Positions 30,506-40,912 of a stretch of DNA of 64,000 nt are shown here, piece by piece. The notes beneath the pieces were generated by a model. It worked only from the letters and a program-made list of their open reading frames with translations. It was not told where the DNA came from and searched no databases. Both the position numbers and the translations under genes were made by a program. Origin of the DNA: Xanthomonas sp. DAR 34887 (GTDB lineage: Bacteria; Pseudomonadota; Gammaproteobacteria; Xanthomonadales; Xanthomonadaceae); contig NZ_CP162490.1 of the NCBI RefSeq assembly GCF_041245805.1, positions 4,937,001-5,001,000 of the forward strand, read 5' to 3'. The stretch's first letter is position 1. Every line of letters starts with the position of its first letter.

Positions 30506-32845
30506 ATGCCTCTTCTGCCTGCCCCGCCGCGTCCGCGCCAGACGCTCGCCCACACTCGCATGCTGCCGCCGCTGTCTTACGGCCTGTTGACCGCCGCAGT
30601 GCTGCTCACCCTGGCCCCGCTGGGCGCCGCCGCCGCCGAGGCGCCGGTGGCCCACGCCACCGTGCAGGCGGTGCCGGCCGCGCAGCCTGGGAACACGGCC
30701 GCGGCGGACGACGGCACCGCCGACGATCCTTCGCAACCGGTCCAGCCCGGCAGCCAGAACACGCTGAACTACTTCCTCGCCGAGGGCCTGAACGACGGCA
30801 CCGACAGCGCCAGCGCCGCCGGTCTGCGCGCGGTGGCGATGGGCGCGCGCGCCGATGCGTCCGGCGCCTTCGCCATCGCCATCGGCCACCACACCCTCGC
30901 CTCCGACAGCGCGGCCATCGCGATGGGCGATGGCGCGGTGGCCAGCGGCACCTCGGCGATCGCGATCGGCGGCAGCTTCTTCGGCAGCGCCGCCGGCGAC
31001 TCCGCCGGCGCACAGAGCACCGGCTTCGGGGCGCTGGCGATCGGCACCGCCGCCGCCGCCACCGCCGGCAACGCCAGCGCGCTGGGCTGGAACGCCAGTG
31101 CCGATGGCGACAGCGCCACCGCGGTCGGGTCCACCTCCGCGGCCAGCGGGCCGTACGCGACCGCCGCCGGCAGCTCGTCCCGTGCCGAGGGCGAACAGGC
31201 CAGCGCCTTCGGCTACGCCGCGTGGTCGTCCAACGTCGGCGCCACCGCGATCGGCGGCTACAGCACCGCGTCCGGCTACTTCGGTACCGCGCTGGGCTAC
31301 ACCGCCACGGCCGCCGGCGATGGCAGCGTGGCGATCGGCGAAGGCGCCGCGGCCTCCGGCCAGCAGAGCGTGAGCATCGGCGCCAGCAACAGCGGCGTTC
31401 CCGCCCAGGCCAATGGCCTGGGCGCGGTGAACGTGGGCGCCGGCAGCTGGGCGCTGTCGGATTACGGCGTGGCCCTGGGCTTCGACAGCCACGCCGATGC
31501 CGTCCACAGCATGGCGCTGGGCGCGCAGGCACTGGCGACCAGCGAGAACGCCGTGGCGGTGGGCGGCCAAGCCTATGCCGACGGCGCCGACGCCAGCGCC
31601 TTGGGCAGCATCGCCAGCGCCAACGGCGAGGGCGCCACCGCACTGGGCAGCGGTGCCACCGCGCTGGGCGCCGGGACCGTGGCACTGGGCTACAACAGCG
31701 CCGCCACCGGCGCCAACAGCGTGGCGATCGGCGCCGGTTCGATGGCCGACCGCGACAACACGGTGGCGTTCGGCAGCGACGGCGCCCTGCGCCAGCTCAC
31801 TTACGTCGCCGCCGGCACCGCCGACACCGATGCGGTCAACGTGCTGCAGTTGCGCAGCATCGCCAGTGCCCTCGGCGCCGGCAGCAGCGTCGGTGGCGAT
31901 GGCAGCTTCAACGGCGGCAGCTATCTGATCCAGGGCCGCAGCTACGGCAGCGTCGGCTCGGCGCTGTCTGCACTAGACGGCGCGCTGACGACGCTGGACA
32001 CGCGCGTCGGCACCCTGGTGCAGAACGGCGGCGGCGGCAGCGTGGCGGTCGGCAGCGGTGCCGAGGGTGGCCCCAGCGTCGGTGCCGGCACCAATGCGCT
32101 GGCGGTCGGCGCGCAGGCCACCGCCAACGGCCAGAACGGCACGGCGATCGGCTCCAATGCGCTGGCCTACGGGCCCAACGACACCGCGCTCGGCGGCAAC
32201 GCGCGCGTCAACGCCGACGGCAGCACCGCGGTCGGCGCCAATGCCAGCATCGGCGCCAGCGCCACCAATGCGGTGGCGGTGGGCGAAAGCGCCACGGTCA
32301 GCGCCGCCTCCGGCACCGCGTTGGGCCAGGGCGCCTCGGTTTCGGCGGACAACGCCGTGGCGATCGGCCGCGGTTCCTCCGCCACCCGCGCCAACACCGT
32401 CTCGGTGGGCAGCGCCGGCAACGAACGCCAGATCAGCAACGTCGCCGCCGGCAGCGCTGGCACCGATGCGGTCAACGTCGCGCAGATGCAGGCCGGCGAC
32501 AGCGCCACCCTAGGCAGCGCCAAGGCCTACACCGACAGCCGCATGGCCGGCTGGGACGACAACCTGACCCGGCTGCGCAACGACACCGATCAGCGCTTCC
32601 AGCATCTGGACCGGCGCATCGACCGGATGGGCGCGGTCAGCGCCGCCTACGCCGGCATGGCGACGAACACCTCCGGCCTGGCCGGGGCCAACCGCGTCGG
32701 CGTCGGCGTCGGCTCGCAGGGCGGCGAAAGCGCGCTGGCGATCGGCTACCAGCGCGCGATCGGCAACCGCGCCAGCGTCTCGCTTGGCGGCGCCTTCTCC
32801 GGCGACGAGAAGAGCGTCTCCGCCGGTGCCGGCTTCAGCTGGTGA
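30506..32845 (+). CDS. Trimeric autotransporter adhesin (YadA-like)
   Basis: 779 residues. After a signal peptide (LTLAPLGAAAAEA) come many 14-residue head repeats of the AxAIGxxAxAxGxxS type (residues about 110-420 and 520-630). Two HIM-type neck motifs occur: NTVAFGSDGALRQLTYVAAG (about 417) and NTVSVGSAGNERQISNVAAG (about 630). The C-terminal YadA anchor (about 685-779) has a short coiled coil (LRNDTDQRFQHLDRRIDRM) and four strands ending in GAGFSW, with the final aromatic residue expected for outer-membrane assembly. It should form a trimer that mediates attachment to surfaces or host cells. Codon repetition makes opposite-strand frames look long; these are not genes. Confidence 0.95.
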   Translation: MPLLPAPPRPRQTLAHTRMLPPLSYGLLTAAVLLTLAPLGAAAAEAPVAHATVQAVPAAQPGNTAAADDGTADDPSQPVQPGSQNTLNYFLAEGLNDGTDSASAAGLRAVAMGARADASGAFAIAIGHHTLASDSAAIAMGDGAVASGTSAIAIGGSFFGSAAGDSAGAQSTGFGALAIGTAAAATAGNASALGWNASADGDSATAVGSTSAASGPYATAAGSSSRAEGEQASAFGYAAWSSNVGATAIGGYSTASGYFGTALGYTATAAGDGSVAIGEGAAASGQQSVSIGASNSGVPAQANGLGAVNVGAGSWALSDYGVALGFDSHADAVHSMALGAQALATSENAVAVGGQAYADGADASALGSIASANGEGATALGSGATALGAGTVALGYNSAATGANSVAIGAGSMADRDNTVAFGSDGALRQLTYVAAGTADTDAVNVLQLRSIASALGAGSSVGGDGSFNGGSYLIQGRSYGSVGSALSALDGALTTLDTRVGTLVQNGGGGSVAVGSGAEGGPSVGAGTNALAVGAQATANGQNGTAIGSNALAYGPNDTALGGNARVNADGSTAVGANASIGASATNAVAVGESATVSAASGTALGQGASVSADNAVAIGRGSSATRANTVSVGSAGNERQISNVAAGSAGTDAVNVAQMQAGDSATLGSAKAYTDSRMAGWDDNLTRLRNDTDQRFQHLDRRIDRMGAVSAAYAGMATNTSGLAGANRVGVGVGSQGGESALAIGYQRAIGNRASVSLGGAFSGDEKSVSAGAGFSW

Positions 32846-32902
32846 GCCGCGCCTGCCCACCCTGCGCCTGCGCAGCTTCCGACCTTTCGTAGAGAACCCG
32901 AC

Positions 32903-34858
<1,956 letters not shown>

Positions 34859-34867
34859 GCGCACGGC

Positions 34868-34893
34868 GCGGGCGTCGCCGCGACGGCGCCCGC
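34868..34893. terminator. Hairpin between convergent genes
   Basis: GCGGGCG pairs with CGCCCGC around a GC-rich inner segment, exactly in the 37-base gap between the protease stop and the VOC gene stop. It could terminate transcription from both sides. Confidence 0.5.
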
Positions 34894-34895
34894 AT

Positions 34896-35276
34896 TCAGA
34901 GCGGGTTGGCGACCTCGATGAGGTTGCCGTCCGGGTCGCGGAAGTACAGCGACAGGATCGGCCCGCAGGCGCCGGTGCGTTGCACCGGCCCGTCCTCGAT
35001 CGGCACCGCGGCGACCTGCAGTTCTTCGGCCACCCGCACCAGCGGTGTGGCGGTGAGAAAGCACAGATCCGCCGCGCCGGGCGTGGGCGTGCGCGCCTTG
35101 GGCTCGTACTCGTGTCCGGCAAGATGCAGATTGAGTTTCTGTCGGCCGAACGCCAGCGCCTTGCGGCCTTCGCCGAAGGTCACCACGCGCATGCCCAGCA
35201 CCTGCGCATAGAACGCGCAGCTGGCCTCGATGTCGGCGACGGTGAGGACCAGATGGTCGAGGTGGTCGATCTGCAT
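34896..35276 (-). CDS. VOC family (glyoxalase/bleomycin-resistance fold) protein
   Basis: 126 residues, a single-module vicinal-oxygen-chelate protein. H5 or H8 in IDHLDHLVLTVADI and E122 in FRDPDGNLIEVANPL sit at the expected metal positions. Family members are lyases, dioxygenases or binding proteins; this one resembles the short FosA/glyoxalase-like group annotated only as VOC virulence-associated proteins. Its function is unknown. It sits 33 bases after the MFS gene on the same strand, so co-transcription is likely. Confidence 0.82.
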   Translation of the reverse strand: MQIDHLDHLVLTVADIEASCAFYAQVLGMRVVTFGEGRKALAFGRQKLNLHLAGHEYEPKARTPTPGAADLCFLTATPLVRVAEELQVAAVPIEDGPVQRTGACGPILSLYFRDPDGNLIEVANPL

Positions 35277-35309
35277 CGCGGAATCCTCGTTGGCTGACGG
35301 CGGCGCGGC

Positions 35310-36563
35310 TCACTCGCCGCGCGGTGGATGCGGCCCGAAGCGGCCGTAGGGGCGGCTGTCGTCGGCACCTCGGCGCAACACCTGCGCGGCCACCAGGCCG
35401 ATGCCCAGCAGGACCAGGCAGCAAGCGACCAGCGCATTCCAGCCGCCGTGCTGCCAGGCCGCGCCGCTGAGCGAGCCGATCAGGCTGGCGCCGCTGTAGT
35501 AGGCCAGCAGGTACAGCGATGCGGCATGGCCCTTGTTCTGGCCGCCGAGGCGGCCGACCCAGGCGCTGGCCGCCGAGTGCGCAATGAAGAAACCGATGGT
35601 CAGCAGCACGATGCCGGCGATGACCACCGCCAGCACGTGCGCGACGGTCAGCGCCACGCCGAGCGCGGCGGTGGCGATGCCGGCCAGCACCACCGGGCCG
35701 CGGCCAAAGCGGTCCGACGCGGCGCCGGCCACCGACGAGGACACGATGCCGAATACGTAGGCGCTGAAGATCATGCCGAGCTGGCTCTGGCTGAGCCCGA
35801 ATTCCGGCCCGCCCAGGCGGAAGCCGGCGTAGTTGTAGACGCTGACGAACACGCCCATCGCCAGGAACGGGATCGCGAACAGCCACGGCAGGTAGCGATC
35901 GCGCAGATGCCCGCCCCAGGCCTGCAGATGGAAGCGCAGGTTGATGCCGCGGCGGCGCACGAAATGCCGCGAGGGCGGCAGCAGCAGCACGAAGCCGACC
36001 GCGGCCAGCAGGTCGATCGCCGAGACCGCCGCCAGCGCGGTACGCCAGTCGAAATGATCGGTGAGCACGCTCATGCCGATGCGCCCGACCATGCCGCCGA
36101 ACGCGTTGCCGGCCACATACAGGCCGGTGGCGGCGCCGAGCCTGGACGCCGGCACTTCCTCGGCCAGATACACCATCGCCACCGCCGGTACCCCGCCCAG
36201 GGCGACGCCGGACAGCGCGCGCACCACGACCAACGCGCCCCAATGCGGCAGGCACGCGGCGACCAGGTTGAGCACCGCTGCCAACGCGATCGACACGAAC
36301 ATCAGCCCGCGCCGGCCGAGATTCTCCGACACCGCGCCGGCGCAGAAGATCGCGATCGCCAGGCCGCCCGTGGCCAGCGACAGCGGCAGCGAACTGGTCG
36401 CCGCGTCGACCCCGAATTCGCGCGCGAACGACGGCAACAACGGCTGCACGCTGTACAGCAGCGAGAAGGTGGCGAAACCGGCCAGGAACAGCGCCAGGCG
36501 GATGCGCAACAGCGGCGCGTCCGCCACGGCCTGCAGCGGCGGGCAGTGGCTGGAAGTGGTCAC
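35310..36563 (-). CDS. MFS transporter (YnfM-like)
   Basis: 417 residues if started at the GTG at 36563; a longer frame reaches 36662 but would overlap the LysR gene start and adds a non-membrane tail. There are twelve predicted helices. The loop 2-3 signature reads GAVSENLGRRGLMFVSI, and the first helix LALFLAGFATFSLLYSVQPLLP is typical of the YnfM/arabinose-efflux-like branch. It probably exports a small molecule. The divergent LysR gene is its probable regulator. Confidence 0.86.
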   Translation of the reverse strand: MTTSSHCPPLQAVADAPLLRIRLALFLAGFATFSLLYSVQPLLPSFAREFGVDAATSSLPLSLATGGLAIAIFCAGAVSENLGRRGLMFVSIALAAVLNLVAACLPHWGALVVVRALSGVALGGVPAVAMVYLAEEVPASRLGAATGLYVAGNAFGGMVGRIGMSVLTDHFDWRTALAAVSAIDLLAAVGFVLLLPPSRHFVRRRGINLRFHLQAWGGHLRDRYLPWLFAIPFLAMGVFVSVYNYAGFRLGGPEFGLSQSQLGMIFSAYVFGIVSSSVAGAASDRFGRGPVVLAGIATAALGVALTVAHVLAVVIAGIVLLTIGFFIAHSAASAWVGRLGGQNKGHAASLYLLAYYSGASLIGSLSGAAWQHGGWNALVACCLVLLGIGLVAAQVLRRGADDSRPYGRFGPHPPRGE

Positions 36564-36641
36564 GACGACGCGGCAACGAACAAGGGTCGCCAGTATTTGC
36601 CTGCGCCGATCCGGTGTCCAATATATGATCCAGGCACTTTC

Positions 36642-36658
36642 CATATCTTCTGGATATG
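36642..36658. promoter_or_regulatory. Candidate LysR operator (CATATC-N5-GATATG)
   Basis: A perfect inverted repeat of two 6-base arms lies between the divergent MFS and LysR genes, three bases before the LysR ATG. An AT-rich stretch (AATATATGAT) is 20 bases away. The position suits an autoregulatory or shared operator, although LysR sites more often follow T-N11-A. Confidence 0.4.
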
Positions 36659-36660
36659 AC

Positions 36661-37566
36661 ATGGAACTGCGCCACCTGCGCTATTTCCTGGCCGTCGCCG
36701 AGGCCGGCCACTTCACCCGCGCCGCGGCGCAGCTGGGCATCCAGCAGCCGCCGTTGAGCCAGCAGATCCGTGCGCTGGAACAGGAACTGGGGACGCCGCT
36801 GTTCGTGCGAACCCCGCGCGGCGCGGACCTCACCGAAGCCGGCCGCGCGTTCCGGGTCGAGGCCAGGCGCGTGCTTGCCGACCTGGAACGCGCCGGCGAG
36901 GCCGCCCGCCGCGCCGCGCGCGGCGAGAGCGGCGTGCTGCGGCTGGGCTTCACCGCCTCGGCCGCGTTCAATCCGATCGTGCCGGCGTTGGTACGCAACT
37001 TCCGGCGCGGCTGGCCGGCGGTGACGCTGGCGCTGGAGGAAACCAACACCGCCGGCCTGCTTGCCGCGCTGGTGCAGGGGCGCCTGGATGCGGCCTTCAT
37101 CCGCTACAGCGTGGTCACGCCGCCCGAACTGCAACTGCTGAAGTTTCCCGACGAGCCGATGAAGATCGCGGTGCCGGCCGCGCACCGCCTGGCCAGGCGC
37201 CGGCGCGCGCCGCTGTCGGCGCTGGCCGGCGAACCATTCATCCTGTTCCCGCGCAGCTTCGGCACCAGCCTGTACGACGAAATCCTTGAGGCCTGCCGCC
37301 AATCCGGTTTCGAATTGCAGATCAAGCAGGAAGCGCCGCAGATGTCGTCGATCGTGAACCTGGTCGCCGCCGAACTCGGCGTCTCGGTGGTGCCGGCCTC
37401 GACCACCCAGGTGCAATTGCCCGGCGTGCGCTACCTGGACATCGAAGGTCGCGTGCCGATGGCGCGCCTGGCGCTGGCGACGCTGCCGGCCACCGCGCAG
37501 GCGCTGCCGGTGGTGCGCCATCTGTGGCAGCTGGCGCAGGCGCATGCGAAGGGCAAGCGCGGGTAG
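36661..37566 (+). CDS. LysR family transcriptional regulator
   Basis: 301 residues. The N-terminal winged HTH (MELRHLRYFLAVAEAGHFTRAAAQLGIQQPPLSQQIRALEQ) is followed by the linker helix and a periplasmic-binding-protein-like effector domain. The N-terminus matches the BenM/CatM/YnfL sub-group that often neighbours MFS exporters. It probably controls the divergent transporter in response to a small aromatic or other effector; the ligand is not predictable. Confidence 0.92.
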   Translation: MELRHLRYFLAVAEAGHFTRAAAQLGIQQPPLSQQIRALEQELGTPLFVRTPRGADLTEAGRAFRVEARRVLADLERAGEAARRAARGESGVLRLGFTASAAFNPIVPALVRNFRRGWPAVTLALEETNTAGLLAALVQGRLDAAFIRYSVVTPPELQLLKFPDEPMKIAVPAAHRLARRRRAPLSALAGEPFILFPRSFGTSLYDEILEACRQSGFELQIKQEAPQMSSIVNLVAAELGVSVVPASTTQVQLPGVRYLDIEGRVPMARLALATLPATAQALPVVRHLWQLAQAHAKGKRG

Positions 37567-37583
37567 TGGAAGCTGGATGCCCC

Positions 37584-37651
37584 TGTAGGAGCGGCTTCAG
37601 CCGCGACAGAACCTCCGGATAGAGTCTGTCGCGGCTGAAGCCGCTCCTACA
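37584..37651. repeat. REP inverted pair
   Basis: Two facing REP cores with a 20-base loop lie between the convergent LysR and VOC genes. The position suits a bidirectional terminator. Confidence 0.8.
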
Positions 37652-37669
37652 GGAGCATGGCCGCACGGC

Positions 37670-38338
37670 TCACTGCGACACCACTTCCCACCCCGCCGCG
37701 TCGCGCAGCACCTCCCCGCCGCGCACGCCTTCAACCACCACCCGCACGCCCTGCGCGAACGGCAACTGGCGTTGCTCGGGGAACCAGCGCCGCTGCGCAT
37801 CGACCACGATCAACAACCCCTCATGGTCACCGAGCGGTGCGAACACGTCCGATACCGGCATGAACGGCGGCAGCCGCATCCGCTCCCGCGCCGCCGCGGC
37901 GACCGCCGGCACCTGCGCGCTGGGCAATCCGATCTCGCTGATGCACAGCAACTCGGCTACGGAGAATTCACCGTCGGCGACGGCTTCCACCGGCAGCGGC
38001 TTGCGCGCGATCAGCTCCAGCACCGCGCCGTCGGGCCCGGCGAAATACACCGACTGCGATTGCCACGCCGCGTCGAGCGCGAAGCGCGATTCGCCCAGCG
38101 GATCGCGCAGCAACGGCACGCGCCGGGACAGCCAGGCGCAGGCGGCATCGAAGCGGGCCGAGGGGATGTTGAAGGCCAGATGCACGCTGCCGACCGCGGC
38201 GGTGGCCGGTACCAGATCGAGCAGGCTCCAGCCGATGCGCACCTGCGTGGCCGCGACCGGTAGGTGCAAGAGATCGCGATAGAACGCGGCGCTCGCCGCG
38301 GGATCGCTGACGGGCAGGCTCAGTTGGGCGATGCGCAT
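37670..38338 (-). CDS. VOC family protein, two-module type
   Basis: 222 residues. The start at 38338 has an AAGGAG ribosome site. The N-terminal module begins MRIAQLSLPVSDPAASAAFYRDLL and ends SVYFAGPDGAVLELIAR, typical of VOC folds. The second half (SVAELLCISEIGLPSAQVPAVA) is a weaker repeat of the same fold. Metal ligands are incomplete (Q5 in place of the first His), so it may bind rather than transform a ligand. No operon partner. Confidence 0.78.
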   Translation of the reverse strand: MRIAQLSLPVSDPAASAAFYRDLLHLPVAATQVRIGWSLLDLVPATAAVGSVHLAFNIPSARFDAACAWLSRRVPLLRDPLGESRFALDAAWQSQSVYFAGPDGAVLELIARKPLPVEAVADGEFSVAELLCISEIGLPSAQVPAVAAAARERMRLPPFMPVSDVFAPLGDHEGLLIVVDAQRRWFPEQRQLPFAQGVRVVVEGVRGGEVLRDAAGWEVVSQ

Positions 38339-38424
38339 GGTGGCTCCTTGTGCGGGAGCCTGTATTGGACGACCTCAAGCGTGGTTGAGGTCAAGCGCGG
38401 TAGCGGCGCATGCGCAGCACATCC

Positions 38425-38492
38425 TGTAGGAGCGGCTTCAGCCGCGGCAGGTTCTATCCGTAGGTTCTGTCGCGGCTGAAGCCGCTCCTACA
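38425..38492. repeat. REP inverted pair
   Basis: Facing REP cores of the same family lie in the gap between the VOC gene start and the thioredoxin gene stop. Confidence 0.8.
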
Positions 38493-38527
38493 GAAACGCG
38501 GTGCCGATCGGCATGCGGCGAGCGCGC

Positions 38528-38860
38528 TCAGGCCAGATGCGCGCGCACCGCTTCGTCGATCTTCGCCGGCGGCACGAAGCCCGGCACCCGCGCGACTTCC
38601 TCGCCCTGGCGGAACAGCATCAGCGTCGGCGTCTGGCGCAGGCCCTGGGCGCGGAAGAACTCCTCGCCCACGTCTTCCATCTTCACCTTGAGCAAGGTGA
38701 CGCCCTGCGCGCTGTCGCTCTCGGCAAAGCGCTCCAGCGACTTGTCGAGCATGCGGCAGCCAGGGCAGTTGTCCTTGTTGAAATCGGCCAGCACGCGCGG
38801 ATGCGCGGCGATGGCGTCGGCGAACTGTTCGGCGGTGGCGACGGTGATGGTGGTGAACAT
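38528..38860 (-). CDS. Thioredoxin-family protein (CPGC active site)
   Basis: 110 residues, no signal peptide. It has a thioredoxin fold with redox site C32-P-G-C35 in FNKDNCPGCRMLDKSLERF and the cis-proline loop LRQTPTLMLFRQGEEV. The CPGC dipeptide differs from the WCGPC of classical thioredoxin and resembles glutaredoxin-like or NrdH-like variants. It lies downstream of nrdAB and a flavodoxin on the same strand, so electron transfer to ribonucleotide reductase is possible but not shown. Confidence 0.85.
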   Translation of the reverse strand: MFTTITVATAEQFADAIAAHPRVLADFNKDNCPGCRMLDKSLERFAESDSAQGVTLLKVKMEDVGEEFFRAQGLRQTPTLMLFRQGEEVARVPGFVPPAKIDEAVRAHLA

Positions 38861-38950
38861 GGAGCGGAACCTTGTCTGATGTCGGAGGATGCCTGGCGCG
38901 GGATGGCGCGAGACCGGCGTTGCCAGGAAACGAATGGGACCGCTATGGCG

Positions 38951-39514
38951 TCAACCGCTGCCGTGCGGCGGCAACGCCATCGAGGCGAACCCGGCCAAAC
39001 TGCCGGGCGCGGGTTCGGCGGAGGACGCCACGTGCACGGCGCCGTCCGGCCGCGCACGTGCGGCGCGCAACGCCAGCACCTGCGCGCACCAGGCGTCGAT
39101 CGCGGCGTTGTCGCGGTCGCCGTGCGGCATCTGCTCGATCTCCAGCAACGGATAGGCGCTGTCGAAGAAACGCGCGATGCGCTTGACCGCGCCGCAGTAG
39201 TACTCCAGCCCCCACTGCGTCTCGCCGGTGCCGAACGCGGCGACCTCGATCGTCCTGCCGGTCGCCTCGACCAGCTCGGCGATGTAGCGCTTCATCTCCG
39301 CCGGGGTACGCCCGGCGTTGTCGCTCCAGCTGCCAAGCAGGTGCAGGTCGAAGTCCGCCGCGCGCGCGGCGTCGCCGAGCGCGCCGTGCAGGGTCTGCAG
39401 GTCGGTATGGATCCAGGTCACCTGGTGCCCGGCGGCCTCGCACTGCGCATGCACGCGGCGTGCGACGTCGCGGGTGTTGCCGCTGAGCGAGGCGTAGGCG
39501 AGCAGGAGGCGCAT
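38951..39514 (-). CDS. Flavodoxin
   Basis: 187 residues from the ATG at 39514; the longer frame upstream only translates the GGGATTGG repeat. The phosphate-binding loop is in LLLAYASLSGNTRDVARRV, and the isoalloxazine loops are near GSWSDNAGRTP and AAFGTGETQWGLEYY. It has a C-terminal Ala/Pro-rich tail of about 35 residues beyond the usual flavodoxin length. It carries electrons through FMN. The distance to nrdB (231 bases, with repeats) leaves co-transcription uncertain. Confidence 0.86.
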   Translation of the reverse strand: MRLLLAYASLSGNTRDVARRVHAQCEAAGHQVTWIHTDLQTLHGALGDAARAADFDLHLLGSWSDNAGRTPAEMKRYIAELVEATGRTIEVAAFGTGETQWGLEYYCGAVKRIARFFDSAYPLLEIEQMPHGDRDNAAIDAWCAQVLALRAARARPDGAVHVASSAEPAPGSLAGFASMALPPHGSG

Positions 39515-39521
39515 GAGGCAG

Positions 39522-39709
39522 GGATTGGGGATTGGGGATTGGGGATTGGGGATTCGAAAAAGTGGGTTCGGCGTGACCGCGACCAAATCACGCCTCACAC
39601 ATTCCCGGACCGCTGCTTCTCGGAGTCAATGAGTGGAGATAGGAGATCGGTGATTAGGAAAAACAGGTTTGGCATGGCTTTTACCAATCCCGAATGCCCA
39701 ATCCCCGGG
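39522..39709. repeat. Facing GGGATTGG-type repeats downstream of nrdB
   Basis: GGGATTGGGGATTGG runs (39522-39554) are matched by inverted CCAATCCCGAATGCCCAATCC (39684-39709) across about 130 bases of unassigned sequence. No gene is seen in the gap. Confidence 0.6.
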
Positions 39710-39745
39710 CTTTTCAGCAGCCGAATGGCTGATCATCCCGGCCCT

Positions 39746-40786
39746 TCAAAGATCGTCGAAGCCGTTGTCCGAGTTGGTCTTCTTGTAGCTGGCGTTGCGC
39801 ATCTCGAAGAAGTCGGTCTTGGTCTCGGTGAAGTTGTCGGCGTAGGCCTTGATCCACGGCATCACGTTGTCGCTGGCGTCGGTGTACAGCTTCTCGATGC
39901 CGAGCATGCCGGACATCTTGTTGGCGCGGTACTTCACGTACTGGATCATCTCGTCCACGTCGATGCCCTCGATGCCGTCCAGCACTTCGGAGGACCACTC
40001 GGTCTCCAGCCGGATCGCATGCTCGAACGCCTGGTGCACGTAGTCGGTCAGCTCGTTGGTCTGCAGCTCGGCGTTCTCGCCGATGATGGCGCGGATCAGC
40101 TCGCTGATGAACTTGGTGTGCGCCAGCTCGTCGCGGTTGATGAAGCTGATGATCTTGCCGGTGCCGGTCATGCGGTTCTGCCGCACCAGGTTGTAGAAGT
40201 ACGCGAAACCCGAATAGAAATTGATGCCTTCCAGGATCGAGGACTGGATCAGCGAGCGCAGCAGGGTCTCGGCGGTCTTCTCGCGCATGAAGTCGTCGTA
40301 GGCCTGCATGATCGGCTGGTTGCGCGCGATGATGGTCGGGTGCGTGCGCGCGATCTCGAACACGCGGTTCTGGTCGGCCAGCCCGGCGATGGAGGCCAGC
40401 ACGTAGGAATAGCTCTCGTTGTGGATCACTTCCTGCTGGCCGATGATCGCCGCGTTGGCGTGCGCGGCCGGGTCGGTGATGTATTCGGCGACGTTGTAGA
40501 TGAAGCGCGTCTGCGGCGAATCCAGCGTGGCCAGCAGGCCGATGATCGAGTCGTAGGCGTTCTTCTCGCGCGCCGACAGTTCGCCGTACTGCTTGGCGTC
40601 GCCCTTCATGTCCACCTCGTCGGGGATCCAGAAGTTGGTCGACAGCTCCTTGTACGCGCGATAGAACGACGGGTACGGGATGTCGTTCCAGTTGAGGATG
40701 CCGCTGGTGGTGCCGTTGATGATCCCGGTGGAACGGTTGGGATGCATCGGTTCGAGGATCTTGATGCGGTCGAGCGCGATGGCCAT
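39746..40786 (-). CDS. nrdB: Ribonucleoside-diphosphate reductase, beta (radical) subunit
   Basis: 346 residues from the ATG at 40786 (MAIALDRIKILEP). The di-iron and radical residues can be read: D89, E119, H122 and radical Y126 in QQEVIHNESYSYVL; E186 in ILEGINFYSGF; E220 and H223 in NRDELAHTKF. A C-terminal tail (TNSDNGFDDL) is the expected docking peptide for NrdA. All ligands of a class I diferric-tyrosyl enzyme are present. It is the second gene after nrdA (126-base gap) and should be under the same riboswitch and NrdR control. Confidence 0.96.
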   Translation of the reverse strand: MAIALDRIKILEPMHPNRSTGIINGTTSGILNWNDIPYPSFYRAYKELSTNFWIPDEVDMKGDAKQYGELSAREKNAYDSIIGLLATLDSPQTRFIYNVAEYITDPAAHANAAIIGQQEVIHNESYSYVLASIAGLADQNRVFEIARTHPTIIARNQPIMQAYDDFMREKTAETLLRSLIQSSILEGINFYSGFAYFYNLVRQNRMTGTGKIISFINRDELAHTKFISELIRAIIGENAELQTNELTDYVHQAFEHAIRLETEWSSEVLDGIEGIDVDEMIQYVKYRANKMSGMLGIEKLYTDASDNVMPWIKAYADNFTETKTDFFEMRNASYKKTNSDNGFDDL

Positions 40787-40912
40787 GGGTCGGATTCGTT
40801 CGTTGGTGAAGCGCGCCGGCAAGCGGCGCGGCGATGCGGGGAGTGGCGCACCACGCGCATGGCATCCCCACGGGGAAGCCATGCGCGCGCAGGCGCCGCT
40901 ACGCGGTGGCGA

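Noticed and set aside
34897..37545. A minus-strand open frame of about 900 codons
   Set aside because: It crosses the VOC, MFS and LysR genes in wrong frames; all three real genes have clear family motifs.
39746..40786. Class Ic or Mn-type radical subunit
   Set aside because: The radical tyrosine and all six metal ligands of the normal diferric enzyme are present.
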